Assembly: GCF_000171235.2 (NCBI RefSeq)
Contig: NZ_ABEA03000041.1
Coordinates: 62,001 to 126,000 of the forward strand
DNA length: 64,000 nucleotides
Source: Geminisphaera colitermitum TAV2
Lineage (GTDB): Bacteria > Verrucomicrobiota > Verrucomicrobiia > Opitutales > Opitutaceae
Reading direction: 5' to 3'
Positions 1 to 11,442 of this stretch are shown piece by piece. The notes under the pieces were generated by a model. That model made no database searches. It was given only the letters and a program-made list of their open reading frames with translations, and was not told where the DNA came from. The stretch's first letter is position 1, and each line of letters starts with the position of its first letter. Position numbers and translations under genes: made by a program.

Positions 1-691
1 ACCTCGGCCTGCAACGTTACGACGACGCCATCGCCACACTCGCCCCTCTCCTCCCCCCCCCCCCCCCCCTGCCGACGCCCTCGCCGCTCCCATCCTTGCT
101 GATTACAGCGAAGCCTGCCTGCACCGTGCCGCCGAACTCGGCACCAGCTTTCGCGCCCTCTCCCTTGCCCGCCGCGGACGCGACGCCCTCGAAAAGGCCT
201 CCACCCTCGACCCCGGCAACATCCTTTATCACGAAGGCCTGGTGGAGTTTTATCGACACGCCCCCATGATCGCCGGCGGCAGCCGCGCCAAGGCGCTCGC
301 ACACGCGCAAGCCGCCACGCGCCTCGACCCCCTGCGCGGCGGACTCCTCGAAGCATCGATCCACGCCGACGAAAAACGCTTCACCGAAGCCCTTGCCCTG
401 TGTGACGCCGCCCTCGCCGCCGCGCCCGACAACTACCTCGCGCTCTACACGCTGGGCCGCATCGCCGCCGACAGCGGCCTGCGACCTGCCGACGGCACGG
501 CGGCCCTGCTGCGTTGCCTCACGCTCAAGCCCACGCCTGCCGAACCTCCGCACTCCGCCGTGTATTTCCGCCTCGGGCTCATTGCCGAGAAACAGAACCA
601 CCGCGACGAAGCCCGCGCCCATTTCGCCACCTCGCTCCGCCTCGCCCCCGCCTACCGTCCCGCGCTGGACGCCGCCCGCCGCGTCCAGTAG
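1..691 (+). CDS. TPR-repeat protein, 3' part, frame-broken at a C17 run
   Basis: C-terminal part of a protein made of tetratricopeptide-like helix pairs, probably a scaffold; the 5' end is outside the window. Before the C17 run at 53-69 the TPR-like reading (LGLQRYDDAIATLAPLL) uses the frame of base 3. After the run it continues in the frame of base 2 (CLHRAAELGTSF, later DNYLALYTLGRIAAD and EARAHFATSLRLAP) to a stop at 689. With 17 C the halves are out of frame; 15 or 18 would join them. The helix-pair pattern is clear on both sides, so I read this as one gene that is off or mis-sequenced. The partner or pathway cannot be told. Confidence 0.7.
   Translation, partial: PRPATLRRRHRHTRPSPPPPPPPADALAAPILADYSEACLHRAAELGTSFRALSLARRGRDALEKASTLDPGNILYHEGLVEFYRHAPMIAGGSRAKALAHAQAATRLDPLRGGLLEASIHADEKRFTEALALCDAALAAAPDNYLALYTLGRIAADSGLRPADGTAALLRCLTLKPTPAEPPHSAVYFRLGLIAEKQNHRDEARAHFATSLRLAPAYRPALDAARRVQ
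53..69 (+). repeat. C17 homopolymer at a frame break
   Basis: Seventeen consecutive C within the TPR gene, preceded by T as in most runs here. The reading frame differs on the two sides by one base. Confidence 0.9.
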
Positions 692-697
692 GTTATT

Positions 698-785
698 GGA
701 GGGCGGGTCTCCCGACCCGCCAGACGCGGCGCAGCCGCGCCTTCCGGATGGGCGGCGCTTCGCGCCGTCGGCGGGTCTCCCGACC
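698..785. repeat. Palindromic repeat, family A (GGAGGGCGGGTC), left part
   Basis: Starts GGAGGGCGGGTCTCC and contains two inner GC hairpins, then is interrupted by the insertion sequence; the other end (GGTCGGGAGACC and onward) lies at 2110-2130. Other copies are at 2281-2480 (split by the MITE), 17690-17787 (intact) and 57843-57915. It follows the TPR stop directly and may end transcription. Confidence 0.85.
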
Positions 786-2109
786 TATAAGCGCTAACAT
801 GTTAAGATTTGATGAGGATACGGTGGGGGATGCGCTTGCGAGGAGGGTAGCCGAGGGAACCGCGTAGGCGATGGCCGCAGAGAAGGAAGAGGCTTAGGGA
901 GAGAGGGATGGCCAGACAAGAGAGGAGACAATCGCGAGCGAAGACAAACTCAGTCCATCTGGAGTTAGTCAGGGAGGATGAATCCCCAGGGGGAAAAAAC
1001 CTCTGATTGGAGGAGGGATTTTTCGATGAGCAAGCAGGTGAGTAATTTGGCTTGGAGCCATGAGCGGGAGCTGAGGGGGTCTTTTTTTGGGACGTGGCCA
1101 GTGTTCAGGAGTGATTTGAGGCGTTTGAAAGCCAGTTCGATCTGCCAGCGCAGGCGGTAGAGTTGGAGGATGCCGCGGGAGTCCAGGCAAGAGGAGGGCA
1201 GGGAAGTGACAACGACAATGTAATCAGCCATGCACAGGCACTGGCAGGAGGGTTTGCGGCCGTTTTTTTTGGCGCTGAGCCTGATTTTGGCTCGTTCGCG
1301 TTGGGCGGCCTGTGGGCTGACGCGAAGGGCGCACAGGCGCAAGGCGGTGCCGTCCTTGAGGAAGACGGGCAGTCCGGAGCACTGACGGGAACGCAACTGG
1401 GCCAGCCATGCGGGAACGTCCAGCGCATGCCCCTGCTGGTCAAACAAGGGCAGACTGGTGCTGTGCCAGCGTAACAGGACCGCCCCCTGATGATCCATCA
1501 CATGCCTGATCTGCGGGGCTCGGCAAAAATTCCGGTCGCCCAAAAACAAATCCCCCTTGCGCACCTTGTAACGGCACAGACTTTCGCCCCCCTTGTTGTC
1601 GGTCAGTTCGGCCTGTTCGCAAAACAGGCTGGGCAGTCCGATCGCATAATGCAGTCTCCAGTCCGTTCCGCTTGCTCCGGATTCCTCTATGGTCGTGCTG
1701 TCCACCGCCACCGCCGTCCACCCTTCCGGCAATCTCGACCACCTCGGCTGTCCGGCCTGCTGCTCAAGCAACCTTACGCTCATCCACCTCAGCCAACCCT
1801 CCGCGTTCCTCAGCCTCTTGAGCAACGCCACATCCGAGACCTCCGGCAACCCTGCCGCCGCCCCCCTCGCCACCGCATGCCTCAACGACAGCCCGCTCCC
1901 AGCGTGCATCAATATCAGCCTGAGCAACTCCTCCGCCGTTCTTATCCCCTTGGCCTGCTTGAACGCTCCTTGCTCCCTGGCCGCCACCTCCCACCCTTCC
2001 GGCAGCAGCCCCTTCACCAGCCCCCACTCTTCCGTCATCCATGTCTTTTTCATCCCACCTATCTACCCGTTTCCTCCTCCCATGTAAAGACAACATGTTA
2101 GCGCGTATA
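786..2109 (-). mobile_element. IS4-type insertion sequence, 1324 bp
   Basis: Bounded by near-perfect 18-bp inverted repeats: TATAAGCGCTAACATGTT at 786-803 and, in reverse complement, TATACGCGCTAACATGTT at 2092-2109. It holds one DDE transposase gene on the minus strand. It sits in a family A palindromic repeat. The outside flanks, GGTCTCCCGACC and GGTCGGGAGACC, are reverse complements rather than direct repeats, unlike the nearby MITE with the same ends, which has a clean 12-bp direct duplication. Size, ends and transposase fit the IS4 family. Confidence 0.88.
965..2053 (-). CDS. IS4-family transposase, probably frameshifted at its C-terminus
   Basis: 362-residue DDE transposase. The catalytic acids are visible: first D in VAVDSTTIEE, second D in FLGDRNFC, and the E in the YRLRWQIELAFKRLKS segment, which carries the IS4-type Y-R-E-K pattern. 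It ends abruptly at GFILPD. One frame over, from about 963, an open reading of some 53 codons (SRWTEFVFARDCLL onward, with the basic tail YPPRKRIPHR) runs to a stop at 802-804, just inside the left inverted repeat. Joined, the protein would be about 415 residues, usual for IS4. The simplest reading is a one-base indel near 965; programmed frameshifting is less likely. Confidence 0.9.
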   Translation of the reverse strand: MKKTWMTEEWGLVKGLLPEGWEVAAREQGAFKQAKGIRTAEELLRLILMHAGSGLSLRHAVARGAAAGLPEVSDVALLKRLRNAEGWLRWMSVRLLEQQAGQPRWSRLPEGWTAVAVDSTTIEESGASGTDWRLHYAIGLPSLFCEQAELTDNKGGESLCRYKVRKGDLFLGDRNFCRAPQIRHVMDHQGAVLLRWHSTSLPLFDQQGHALDVPAWLAQLRSRQCSGLPVFLKDGTALRLCALRVSPQAAQRERAKIRLSAKKNGRKPSCQCLCMADYIVVVTSLPSSCLDSRGILQLYRLRWQIELAFKRLKSLLNTGHVPKKDPLSSRSWLQAKLLTCLLIEKSLLQSEVFSPWGFILPD

Positions 2110-2158
2110 GGTCGGGAGACCCGCCCTCCAAGGGCTGCGCCAAAACCGAAGTAATCAA

Positions 2159-2245
2159 AATTTCCCGCTACGGCGCAACGGGCGCAACGCCATCAGCCTG
2201 CGGGTACCCCCTCAGCGTGGCATCCGTCGCGCCGTTGCGGGAAAT
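2159..2245. repeat. Palindromic repeat, family B (TTTCCCGC...GCGGGAAA)
   Basis: Arms TTTCCCGCTACGGCGCAACG and the inverse GCCGTTGCGGGAAA enclose a spacer containing CGCAACGCCATCAGCCTG. A second copy with the same spacer is at 48120-48199. It lies between the IS and the MITE; I see no gene in 2110-2326. Confidence 0.85.
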
Positions 2246-2326
2246 CCTGCTGTTTTCTTCTCCGCGGCTCCGCGTGAGATATTTCGGATGGGCGCGGCAA
2301 AGCCGCGTCTGGCGGGTCAGGAGACC

Positions 2327-2459
2327 TATACGCGCTAACATGTTTCGTTTTTTTCTTCATTTTTTGATTCAAACCAGCCTTTTAAATCTAAAAATCGCTG
2401 TTTTCTGCTGAAATAATCTCAAGAAATGCGTGGCGATTGAAAAGATGTTAGCGCGTATA
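2327..2459. mobile_element. 133-bp MITE sharing the IS ends
   Basis: Ends TATACGCGCTAACATGTT (2327-2344) and inverted TATACGCGCTAACATC (2444-2459) match the IS at 786-2109. It is flanked by a perfect 12-bp direct repeat, GGTCAGGAGACC, at 2315-2326 and 2460-2471, which restores an intact family A palindrome if the element is removed. The interior is AT-rich with no reading frame, so it must depend on a transposase supplied elsewhere, probably that of the neighbouring IS type. Confidence 0.9.
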
Positions 2460-2483
2460 GGTCAGGAGACCCGCCCTCCAGAC

Positions 2484-4325
2484 TCACTCGCTGCGATGCC
2501 AGTCCACCAACTCGAGTTGCAGGAGTTTGCGGTCGTTAAAAAAGTTCCAAGCGAGGCGCACCGCCAGGTTGATGGGCTCGCCGGCAGGGGGGACGTTGTG
2601 CGCCTGTTTCCACGCCACGCCAAAGAGGCGGCGTCCGTGGGAGTCCTCAAACTGGAAACGGAAATGCTGCTCCCGAAATACCTCGGGGCGGTAACGGAAA
2701 ACAACGTTGCGCACGCCAAAGATGGGCTCCGGGTTGGCTTGCCCAAAGGGATACATCCGCTCGAGTTCGCCCATGAAGGTTTCGTGGATTTCCTCGGGAC
2801 GGAGCCAGGCAGAGATGTTGAGCGTAGGGGCGGTCAAGGCGCCGCCCGCCTGCCGCAACACGGACTGGGCAAACTGGACGCGAAAGGCGGCAAGGTGCTC
2901 TTTTTCCAATGCCACGCCCACCGCCATCGGGTGGCCGCCCCAACTGGTGAGGTGCGCGGCGCAGGCGGCGAGGACTTCGACGAGGTTCACGCCGTCGATG
3001 CTGCGTCCGGAGCCTTTGGCGCTGCCGTCGGTCTCGGTGCCAAGGACGACGCAGGGGCGGTTGTATTTGCGGCAGACCCGGCCGGCCACGATGCCAACGA
3101 CGCCGGGATGCCAGTTTTCGCCAAAGAGCACGATGCCGGGCGAGTCAAGATGCTGGCTCTCGATCATGCGCTCGGCTTCCTCGGTGATCTGACGTTCGAT
3201 GTCCTGGCGCTCGCGGTTGAAGGCGTCGAGTTGGGTGGCGGTTTCCTTGCAGAATTTTTCGTCGTTGCTGAGGAGGAGTTCCACCGAGAGCGAGGCGTCC
3301 GCGAGGCGTCCGCTGGCGTTGATGCGGGGGCCGAGGCGGAAGGAGATGTCAACGGGCATGAGCTCCTGGCCGGGGCGCACGCCGGCGACTTCCATGAGGG
3401 TGCGCACGCCGGAGCGCGTAGTCGTTTTAAGGATACGCAGTCCGTTGCGGGCGATGACGCGGTTCTCCCCGGTGAGGGGCACAAGGTCGGCCACGGTGCC
3501 CATGGCGGCGAGGTCGAGGTAGTCGCGCATTTTCACTTCGTGCGCGCCGGGATGGTTTTCGCTGCGCAGGTGTTTCACCAGGCCGTGCGCGAGTTTGAAG
3601 ACGAGGCCGACGGTGCAGAGGTGGCGCCAGTCGTCGTCATTCTCCGTTGGATACACGTGGGGGTTGATCAGGATCGCGTCGTTGAGGAGCCCGGTCTTGG
3701 TCTGGTGGTGATCGATCACGATGACGTCGATGCCGAGGCCGCGCAGGTAGGCGATTTCGTCGTGGGAGTTGGTGCCGCAATCGAGCGCGATGAAGAGCCG
3801 GGGATGTCCGGGCTCGAGGGCGCGGTCGATGGCGCTGCGCGAGAGTCCGTAGCCGTCTTCCATACGACGGGGGACGACGAAGCGGGGACTGGTCCCGAAG
3901 CGGCGCAGGATGCTGACGAGGAGCGCGGTGGAGGTGACGCCGTCCACGTCGTAGTCGCCGAGCACGGTGATGTCCTCGCGTTGGAGGATGGCTTGGTGCA
4001 GGCGGACGACGGCAGCCTGGAGGTTTTGCAGTTGGAAGGGGTCGGAGATGGAGGCGAGCGCGGGGTTGAGGAAGCGTTCGGCGGCGGCGGGTGTGCCCAC
4101 GCCGGCACGCACCAGAAGCTCGGCAATGACAGGCGGCACATGAGTCGCCTCCGTGAGGGCGGCGATTTGCGCGGCGGGGGCGGGTTCGTAGAGCCAGCGG
4201 GTGGTGCGGGACGCGGTGTAAAAGGGCGGCGGGGTGGGGCCGGTGTTGCAGTTGCCGGGCACGGGTTGTTCGCCCGTGCTGGGAGCGGTCACGGGAGAAG
4301 TCATCATTGGGCAAGGGCCACGCAC
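2484..4325 (-). CDS. recJ: Single-stranded-DNA exonuclease RecJ
   Basis: 5'-3' exonuclease on single-stranded DNA, used in recombination and mismatch repair in the cytoplasm. About 613 residues, near family length. The DHH phosphoesterase domain starts with GDYDVDGVTSTALL near residue 123; the DHH motif is in VIVIDHHQTK; a DHHA1-type GGHPMAVG lies in the C-terminal half, followed by the OB-like RecJ tail. The listed start may be replaced by an ATG six codons further in (MTSPVTAPS). It is downstream of and same-strand as secDF with a 55-bp gap, so co-transcription is possible. Confidence 0.95.
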   Translation of the reverse strand: MRGPCPMMTSPVTAPSTGEQPVPGNCNTGPTPPPFYTASRTTRWLYEPAPAAQIAALTEATHVPPVIAELLVRAGVGTPAAAERFLNPALASISDPFQLQNLQAAVVRLHQAILQREDITVLGDYDVDGVTSTALLVSILRRFGTSPRFVVPRRMEDGYGLSRSAIDRALEPGHPRLFIALDCGTNSHDEIAYLRGLGIDVIVIDHHQTKTGLLNDAILINPHVYPTENDDDWRHLCTVGLVFKLAHGLVKHLRSENHPGAHEVKMRDYLDLAAMGTVADLVPLTGENRVIARNGLRILKTTTRSGVRTLMEVAGVRPGQELMPVDISFRLGPRINASGRLADASLSVELLLSNDEKFCKETATQLDAFNRERQDIERQITEEAERMIESQHLDSPGIVLFGENWHPGVVGIVAGRVCRKYNRPCVVLGTETDGSAKGSGRSIDGVNLVEVLAACAAHLTSWGGHPMAVGVALEKEHLAAFRVQFAQSVLRQAGGALTAPTLNISAWLRPEEIHETFMGELERMYPFGQANPEPIFGVRNVVFRYRPEVFREQHFRFQFEDSHGRRLFGVAWKQAHNVPPAGEPINLAVRLAWNFFNDRKLLQLELVDWHRSE

Positions 4326-4379
4326 GCGAGCACGCCGGGCCGGGAGGCGGAGGGCGTGATTGCGTGCGTGACAGATGGG

Positions 4380-6935
4380 TTAGCGTGAGGCCTTGCTGGT
4401 GGCTTCCCACTCGTAGGTGGGGCGGACGTCTTGATGCTTCTCCACGTTTTTGCGGTCTCCTTTGTGCCACCAGTAGAAAACCTGCGAGGAGATGAAGATC
4501 GCAGAGAAGGTGGAGGTGAGGATGCCGACGAGGAAGGTGAAGGCGATGTCTTCCAGAACGCCGCCGCCGAAGAGGAAGAGCGAGAGGGCGGCGAGGAAGG
4601 TCGTGGTGGAGGTCATGATGGTGCGGGCAAAGACCTTGCTGATGGCATCGTTGACGATGTCGCGGAGTTTGCCGTTGGGATTGAGTTTCAGCTCTTCCCG
4701 GATGCGGTCAAAGACGACGACGGTTTCGTTGATCGAGTAGCCTGCGATGGCGAGGATGGCCGCGACCATGGGCGCGGAGAAGTGGTGACCAAAGAGGACG
4801 AAGATGCCGACGGTCATGAGGATGTCGTGCAGCGAGGAGAACATGGCGCCGATGCCGAAGCCGAATTCGAAGCGGAAGGCGATGTAGAGGAGCGTCACGG
4901 CCATCGAGGCGAGGATGGCGATGAGGGCGTTCTTCTTGATTTCCGCGCCGATGCTGGCGCCGAGGTGATTGGTGCCGATTTTCTCAAGGCCGGCCTGCGG
5001 ATACTTTTTCTGGAGGGCGGTGAAGAGTTCATCGGATTTGCCTTCGCCGGTCTCGATTTTGAGGGTTTCGAGTCCGCTGCCGAGGGCGGCAACGTAGGTC
5101 GGCACAACCTCGCCGGTGCCGATTTGGGAGGCGACTTCGCGGATCTCTTTGGCGTCGATCTTTTGGGTGAATTTGGCGCTGATCACGTCGCCGCCGACGA
5201 AGTCGATGCCGTAGATATTCTGGCCTTTGTAGATGATGACGCAGAGGCCGCCGAGGACGACGAGCCAGGAGGCGATGAAGGCGGCTTTGCCGTACTTCAC
5301 GAAGTCCACATGGATATCCTTGATGATGCGGCCCATGGGCAGGCGCTTGATGATGCCGCCGTCAACGAGCACTTCCATGACGAAGTGGGCGGTGATGAGC
5401 ACGGAGATGAGCGTGGAGATGACGCCAATGGCGAGGGTGACGCCGAAGCCTTTGATGGGGCCGGTGCCGAGCCAGATCATGATGGCGCAGATGAGAAGCT
5501 GCACGAAGTGGGCGTCGAGGATCGTGGAGAGGGCTTTGTAGAAGCCGTTGCGGTTGGCGGAGGCGAGGGTTTTGCCGACCTTCAGTTCTTCGCGCATGCG
5601 CTCGAAGATGAGGATGTTGGCGTCCACGGCCATGCCGATGGTCAACACGATACCGGCGAGGCCGGGGAGAGTGAGGGTGGCTCCGAGGCTGGCCATGGTG
5701 CCGAAGATAATGAGGATGTTGAAGGCCAGAGAGAAGATCGCGACGACTCCACCGATGGTGTAGAAGGTGATCATGAAGGCGGCAACGAGGACGACGCCAA
5801 TGATCGAGGCGCGCACGCCGCTGTCGATGGCGTCTTGGGCGAGGGAGGGGCCGACTTCGTATTGCTCCTTGACCTGCATGGGGAGGTCGAGGGGATTGTT
5901 GAGGACGTTGGCGAGTTCGATGGCCTGGCGCTGGGTAAAGGAGCCGGAGATGGAGGCGCGTCCGCCGGAGATTTCCTCTTTCACGGTGGGGGCGGAGTAG
6001 AGCTTGCCGTCGAGGACGATGGCGAGGCGTCCGAGGCGTCCGCTGCGCTGGCCGTTGGCGGCGATTTCGCGGGTGACGGCGGCGAAGCGCTTGGAGCCGG
6101 CGTCGTTGAAGTTGAGGGCGATCTGGAAGCGGCCGTATTCGTCGATGACGGCGGCGGCGTTGGAGACGCCGTCTCCGGTCATGTCGGGGCGTTGTTTGAC
6201 GAAGACTTCTTCGATTTGAAGTTTGCCGCGGTCGTCGTGTTCGAGGGGAAGGATTTCGTAGCCGACGGGGGTTTCGACGCCGGGTCCGGGGGTGAGCGTG
6301 GGGTGAACGGTGCGGAATTCGAGGAGCGCGGGTTTTTTCACGCTATCGACGACTTCGGGGTTGTCGCGGGTGTTGACGCCGGCGAGTTGGACTTCGATGC
6401 GGCGGTCGCCAACGGCGCGGATGATGGGTTCGGTGACGCCGAGGCCGTTGATGCGGGTGTCGAGGATTTCGATGGCCTTGCTGAGCTTGCTGCCGCGTTC
6501 GGATTCGGCGGTCTGCTTGAGGGCGCTTTCGTCCACTTCGAGGGTGAAGGCGACGCCGCCTTTGAGGTCGAGGCCGAGTTGGAGTTTGCTCTTGGATTCC
6601 TTGAGGAGGTGGTCGAGGAGGATGTTGTTGCGCTTCTCGATGTTGACCAGGGAGCTTTCGAGGCGGATGCCGGGAAAATACTGGGAGAGGTCGATTTTTT
6701 GTTCGTTGGCGACGCTGCGCAGCGCGGAGAAGAAGGAGGGGGATTGGTGCTCGGCGTGGCGCTTGATGGCGGTGTCTACGAGGACGCGGAAGGCGGCGGC
6801 CTTTTCGGTTTCTTTGGTGGCCTCGGTTTGGACGTAGGTTTCAAACTTCCGGTCTTTGAGCGGGAAGAGCGTCCAGGCTGCCCAGCCGGCAATGGCGACA
6901 CTAAGGATGAGCTTCCACAGGTTTTGTTTCAGCAT
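4380..6935 (-). CDS. secDF: Fused protein-export membrane protein SecD-SecF
   Basis: Proton-driven accessory to the SecYEG translocon that pulls exported proteins through the inner membrane. SecD and SecF are fused into one chain of about 851 residues. Start chosen at MLKQNLWKLI, followed at once by a membrane segment; the upstream in-frame extension has no such feature. The SecD half has LDLKGGVAFTLEV, a large periplasmic part and a membrane block; the SecF half begins near GQNIYGIDFVGGDVISA and has VFDRIREE in the RND-type membrane core. yajC lies upstream on the same strand, the usual Sec auxiliary order. Confidence 0.97.
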   Translation of the reverse strand: MLKQNLWKLILSVAIAGWAAWTLFPLKDRKFETYVQTEATKETEKAAAFRVLVDTAIKRHAEHQSPSFFSALRSVANEQKIDLSQYFPGIRLESSLVNIEKRNNILLDHLLKESKSKLQLGLDLKGGVAFTLEVDESALKQTAESERGSKLSKAIEILDTRINGLGVTEPIIRAVGDRRIEVQLAGVNTRDNPEVVDSVKKPALLEFRTVHPTLTPGPGVETPVGYEILPLEHDDRGKLQIEEVFVKQRPDMTGDGVSNAAAVIDEYGRFQIALNFNDAGSKRFAAVTREIAANGQRSGRLGRLAIVLDGKLYSAPTVKEEISGGRASISGSFTQRQAIELANVLNNPLDLPMQVKEQYEVGPSLAQDAIDSGVRASIIGVVLVAAFMITFYTIGGVVAIFSLAFNILIIFGTMASLGATLTLPGLAGIVLTIGMAVDANILIFERMREELKVGKTLASANRNGFYKALSTILDAHFVQLLICAIMIWLGTGPIKGFGVTLAIGVISTLISVLITAHFVMEVLVDGGIIKRLPMGRIIKDIHVDFVKYGKAAFIASWLVVLGGLCVIIYKGQNIYGIDFVGGDVISAKFTQKIDAKEIREVASQIGTGEVVPTYVAALGSGLETLKIETGEGKSDELFTALQKKYPQAGLEKIGTNHLGASIGAEIKKNALIAILASMAVTLLYIAFRFEFGFGIGAMFSSLHDILMTVGIFVLFGHHFSAPMVAAILAIAGYSINETVVVFDRIREELKLNPNGKLRDIVNDAISKVFARTIMTSTTTFLAALSLFLFGGGVLEDIAFTFLVGILTSTFSAIFISSQVFYWWHKGDRKNVEKHQDVRPTYEWEATSKASR

Positions 6936-7180
6936 GGTGGTTGGTTCGTTGATGTTGTTATTTGTTACTTTGCTTTTGATTCTGAAAACGAATTTCGCCA
7001 CCGGGCCGGTGAGGCGCCGGATGGAGGGAGTAGGGCGCGAGTCTGGCGGCAGGTGGCGATGGCTTGTGGCGGGAGAGAAGGGGGGGGGAGGTGGAAGCGG
7101 GTTTGTCCGGCGCGTGCCAGTTGTTGACCGATGGTAGCGGGGACGGTCACCAAGGACGCGCAGACAGCCGGCGGAGCGGC

Positions 7181-7534
7181 TTACTTGCTGGCGTCACCGG
7201 CACGACGCACCACGGCCTGAATAAAACCCTTGCTGACCTCGACTTTGACGTTGTCGGCAATGCGGATGGTGAAGCGGTCGTCCTTCTTGTGGGTGATCTC
7301 ACCATAGATGCCGCCGGAGGTGATGACTTCGTCACCGGTGCCCAGTTCGGAGAGCATTTTCTGGTGCTGCTTCTGCTTCTTGCGCTGGGGGGCGAAGACG
7401 AGGAACCACATCGCCACGAGCAGAAGGATGGGGAAGAGCAGGCCGAGCGGGCTGCCACCGGGAGAGGAGGAGGGAGCAGCGGGAGCGGCCTGGGCGATCA
7501 GGGACGGGAAGGTCTGGGAGAAAAACTGAGTCAT
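7181..7534 (-). CDS. yajC: Preprotein translocase subunit YajC
   Basis: Small single-pass membrane protein of the SecDF-YajC complex, 117 residues. Start set at MTQFFSQTF; a longer in-frame extension upstream is only the antisense of speA. An Ala/Pro-rich stretch precedes a hydrophobic segment (LLFPILLLVAMWFLVF), then a basic PQRKKQKQHQKML patch and the YajC core GDEVITSGGIYGEI. Same strand and upstream of secDF, about 245 bp apart, so probably one export operon. Confidence 0.95.
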   Translation of the reverse strand: MTQFFSQTFPSLIAQAAPAAPSSSPGGSPLGLLFPILLLVAMWFLVFAPQRKKQKQHQKMLSELGTGDEVITSGGIYGEITHKKDDRFTIRIADNVKVEVSKGFIQAVVRRAGDASK

Positions 7535-7684
7535 TTTCGTCGTTGCGTGTTGGTGTGTTTGAAAAAAGAAACAGCGAGACAACCGTGTCCTCCGCTCTGA
7601 ACGCAAGCTTTGTCTTAAGTCCATTCGGGTTCCGATTCGGTTCCCGAGTCCATCTGTCATAAACTCAGCCGCATTTTCGCCATC

Positions 7685-10070
<2,386 letters not shown>

Positions 10071-10104
10071 GCAAACCCGCCAGTCGGCCAGCCAGCCGTC
10101 CCCT

Positions 10105-10117
10105 CCCCCCCCCCCCC
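10105..10117. repeat. C13 run between glnB and pfp
   Basis: Thirteen C, 84-96 bases before the pfp start codon, in the leader or promoter interval. A length change could affect spacing but no frame. Confidence 0.9.
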
Positions 10118-10200
10118 TCCGCTTTTCCAGCATTTGCCAATCCGTGCGCAGTCTCCGCACTCGACGCGCGCCACTCGCTTTGCGAACGTGCCCGCCACTT

Positions 10201-11442
10201 ATGGCAACATCCGCACGTCCCAAGAAAGTCGCACTCCTCACCGCAGGCGGCCTCGCGCCCTGCCTCAGCTCCGCCGTTGGCGGCCTCATTGAGCGCTACA
10301 CCGAAATCGCGCCCGACATCGAAATCATCGCCTACCGCGGCGGCTACAAAGGCCTCCTCCTCGGTGACAGCTACAAAGTCGGCCCCGCCGAACGCGCCAC
10401 CGCCCACATTCTCCACCGCCACGGCGGCAGCCCCATCGGCAACAGCCGCGTCAAACTCACCAACATCAAAGACTGCGTGAAACGCGGCCTCGTCAAAGAA
10501 AACGGCCAGGACCCGCAAAAAGTCGCCGCCGACCAACTCATCAAAGACGGCGTGGACATCCTCCACACCATCGGCGGAGACGACACCAACACCGCCGCCG
10601 CCGACCTCGCCGCCTACCTCGCCAAAAACAACTACGGACTCACCGTCATCGGCCTCCCCAAGACCATTGACAACGACGTCTATCCCATCCGCCAGTCCCT
10701 CGGTGCCTGGACCGCCGCCGAACAAGGCGCCCGCTACTTCCGCAACGTCGTTGCCGAGCACAACGCCAACCCCCGCATGCTCATCATCCACGAAGTCATG
10801 GGCCGCAACTGCGGCTGGCTCACCGCCGCCACCGCCGCCGAATACCGCAAACTCCTCGACCGCGAAGAATTCGTCCCCGGCCTCGGCCTCTCCCGCGCCA
10901 ACCTCGACATCCACGCCATCTTCATCCCCGAAATGGCCGTGGACATCGCCGCCGAAGCCGCCCGCCTCAAAAAAGTCATGGATGAAACCGACAACGTAAA
11001 CATCTTCATCTCCGAAGGTGCCGGCGTCGAATCCATCATCGCCGAAATGCAATCCAAAGGCCAGGAAGTCCCCCGCGACGCCTTCGGCCACGTCAAACTC
11101 GACGCCATCAACCCCGGCAAATGGTTCGGCGAACAATTCGCCAAAATGCTCGGAGCCGAAAAAACCCTCGTGCAAAAAAGCGGCTACTTTGCCCGTGCCG
11201 CCGCCGCCAACATTGACGACCTGCGCCTCATCAAAAGCTGCACCGACCTCGCCGTCGAATGCGCCCTCCGGCGCGAAGGCGGCGTCATCGGCCACGACGA
11301 AGACAAAGGCGGCGTCCTGCGTGCCATTGAATTCCCCCGCATCAAAGGCGGCAAACCCTTCAACCTCGCCACCCCCTGGTTTGGTCCCCTCCTCGCCGCC
11401 ATTGGCCAGCCCCAAGGTGCCAAGGTGGACGTGAAACACTAA
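10201..11442 (+). CDS. pfp: Pyrophosphate-type 6-phosphofructokinase
   Basis: Interconverts fructose-6-phosphate and fructose-1,6-bisphosphate; the sequence points to PPi rather than ATP as phosphoryl donor. About 413 residues. The donor-site motif is GGDDTNT, where ATP enzymes usually have GGDGS; the catalytic motif is PKTIDND; EVMGRNCGW follows. Start chosen at the ATG giving MATSARPKKVALLTAGG; the upstream extension is not protein-like. Free-standing on the plus strand after glnB. Confidence 0.93.
   Translation: MATSARPKKVALLTAGGLAPCLSSAVGGLIERYTEIAPDIEIIAYRGGYKGLLLGDSYKVGPAERATAHILHRHGGSPIGNSRVKLTNIKDCVKRGLVKENGQDPQKVAADQLIKDGVDILHTIGGDDTNTAAADLAAYLAKNNYGLTVIGLPKTIDNDVYPIRQSLGAWTAAEQGARYFRNVVAEHNANPRMLIIHEVMGRNCGWLTAATAAEYRKLLDREEFVPGLGLSRANLDIHAIFIPEMAVDIAAEAARLKKVMDETDNVNIFISEGAGVESIIAEMQSKGQEVPRDAFGHVKLDAINPGKWFGEQFAKMLGAEKTLVQKSGYFARAAAANIDDLRLIKSCTDLAVECALRREGGVIGHDEDKGGVLRAIEFPRIKGGKPFNLATPWFGPLLAAIGQPQGAKVDVKH

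Noticed and set aside
2430-4388. 652-codon plus-strand open frame opposite recJ
   Set aside because: Antisense shadow of RecJ, which has complete DHH motifs; no family pattern in the plus frame.
4431-7127. 898-codon plus-strand open frame opposite secDF
   Set aside because: Antisense of a clear SecDF; composition (very acidic, Gly/Asp/Glu-rich) is what the complement of a high-GC gene gives.
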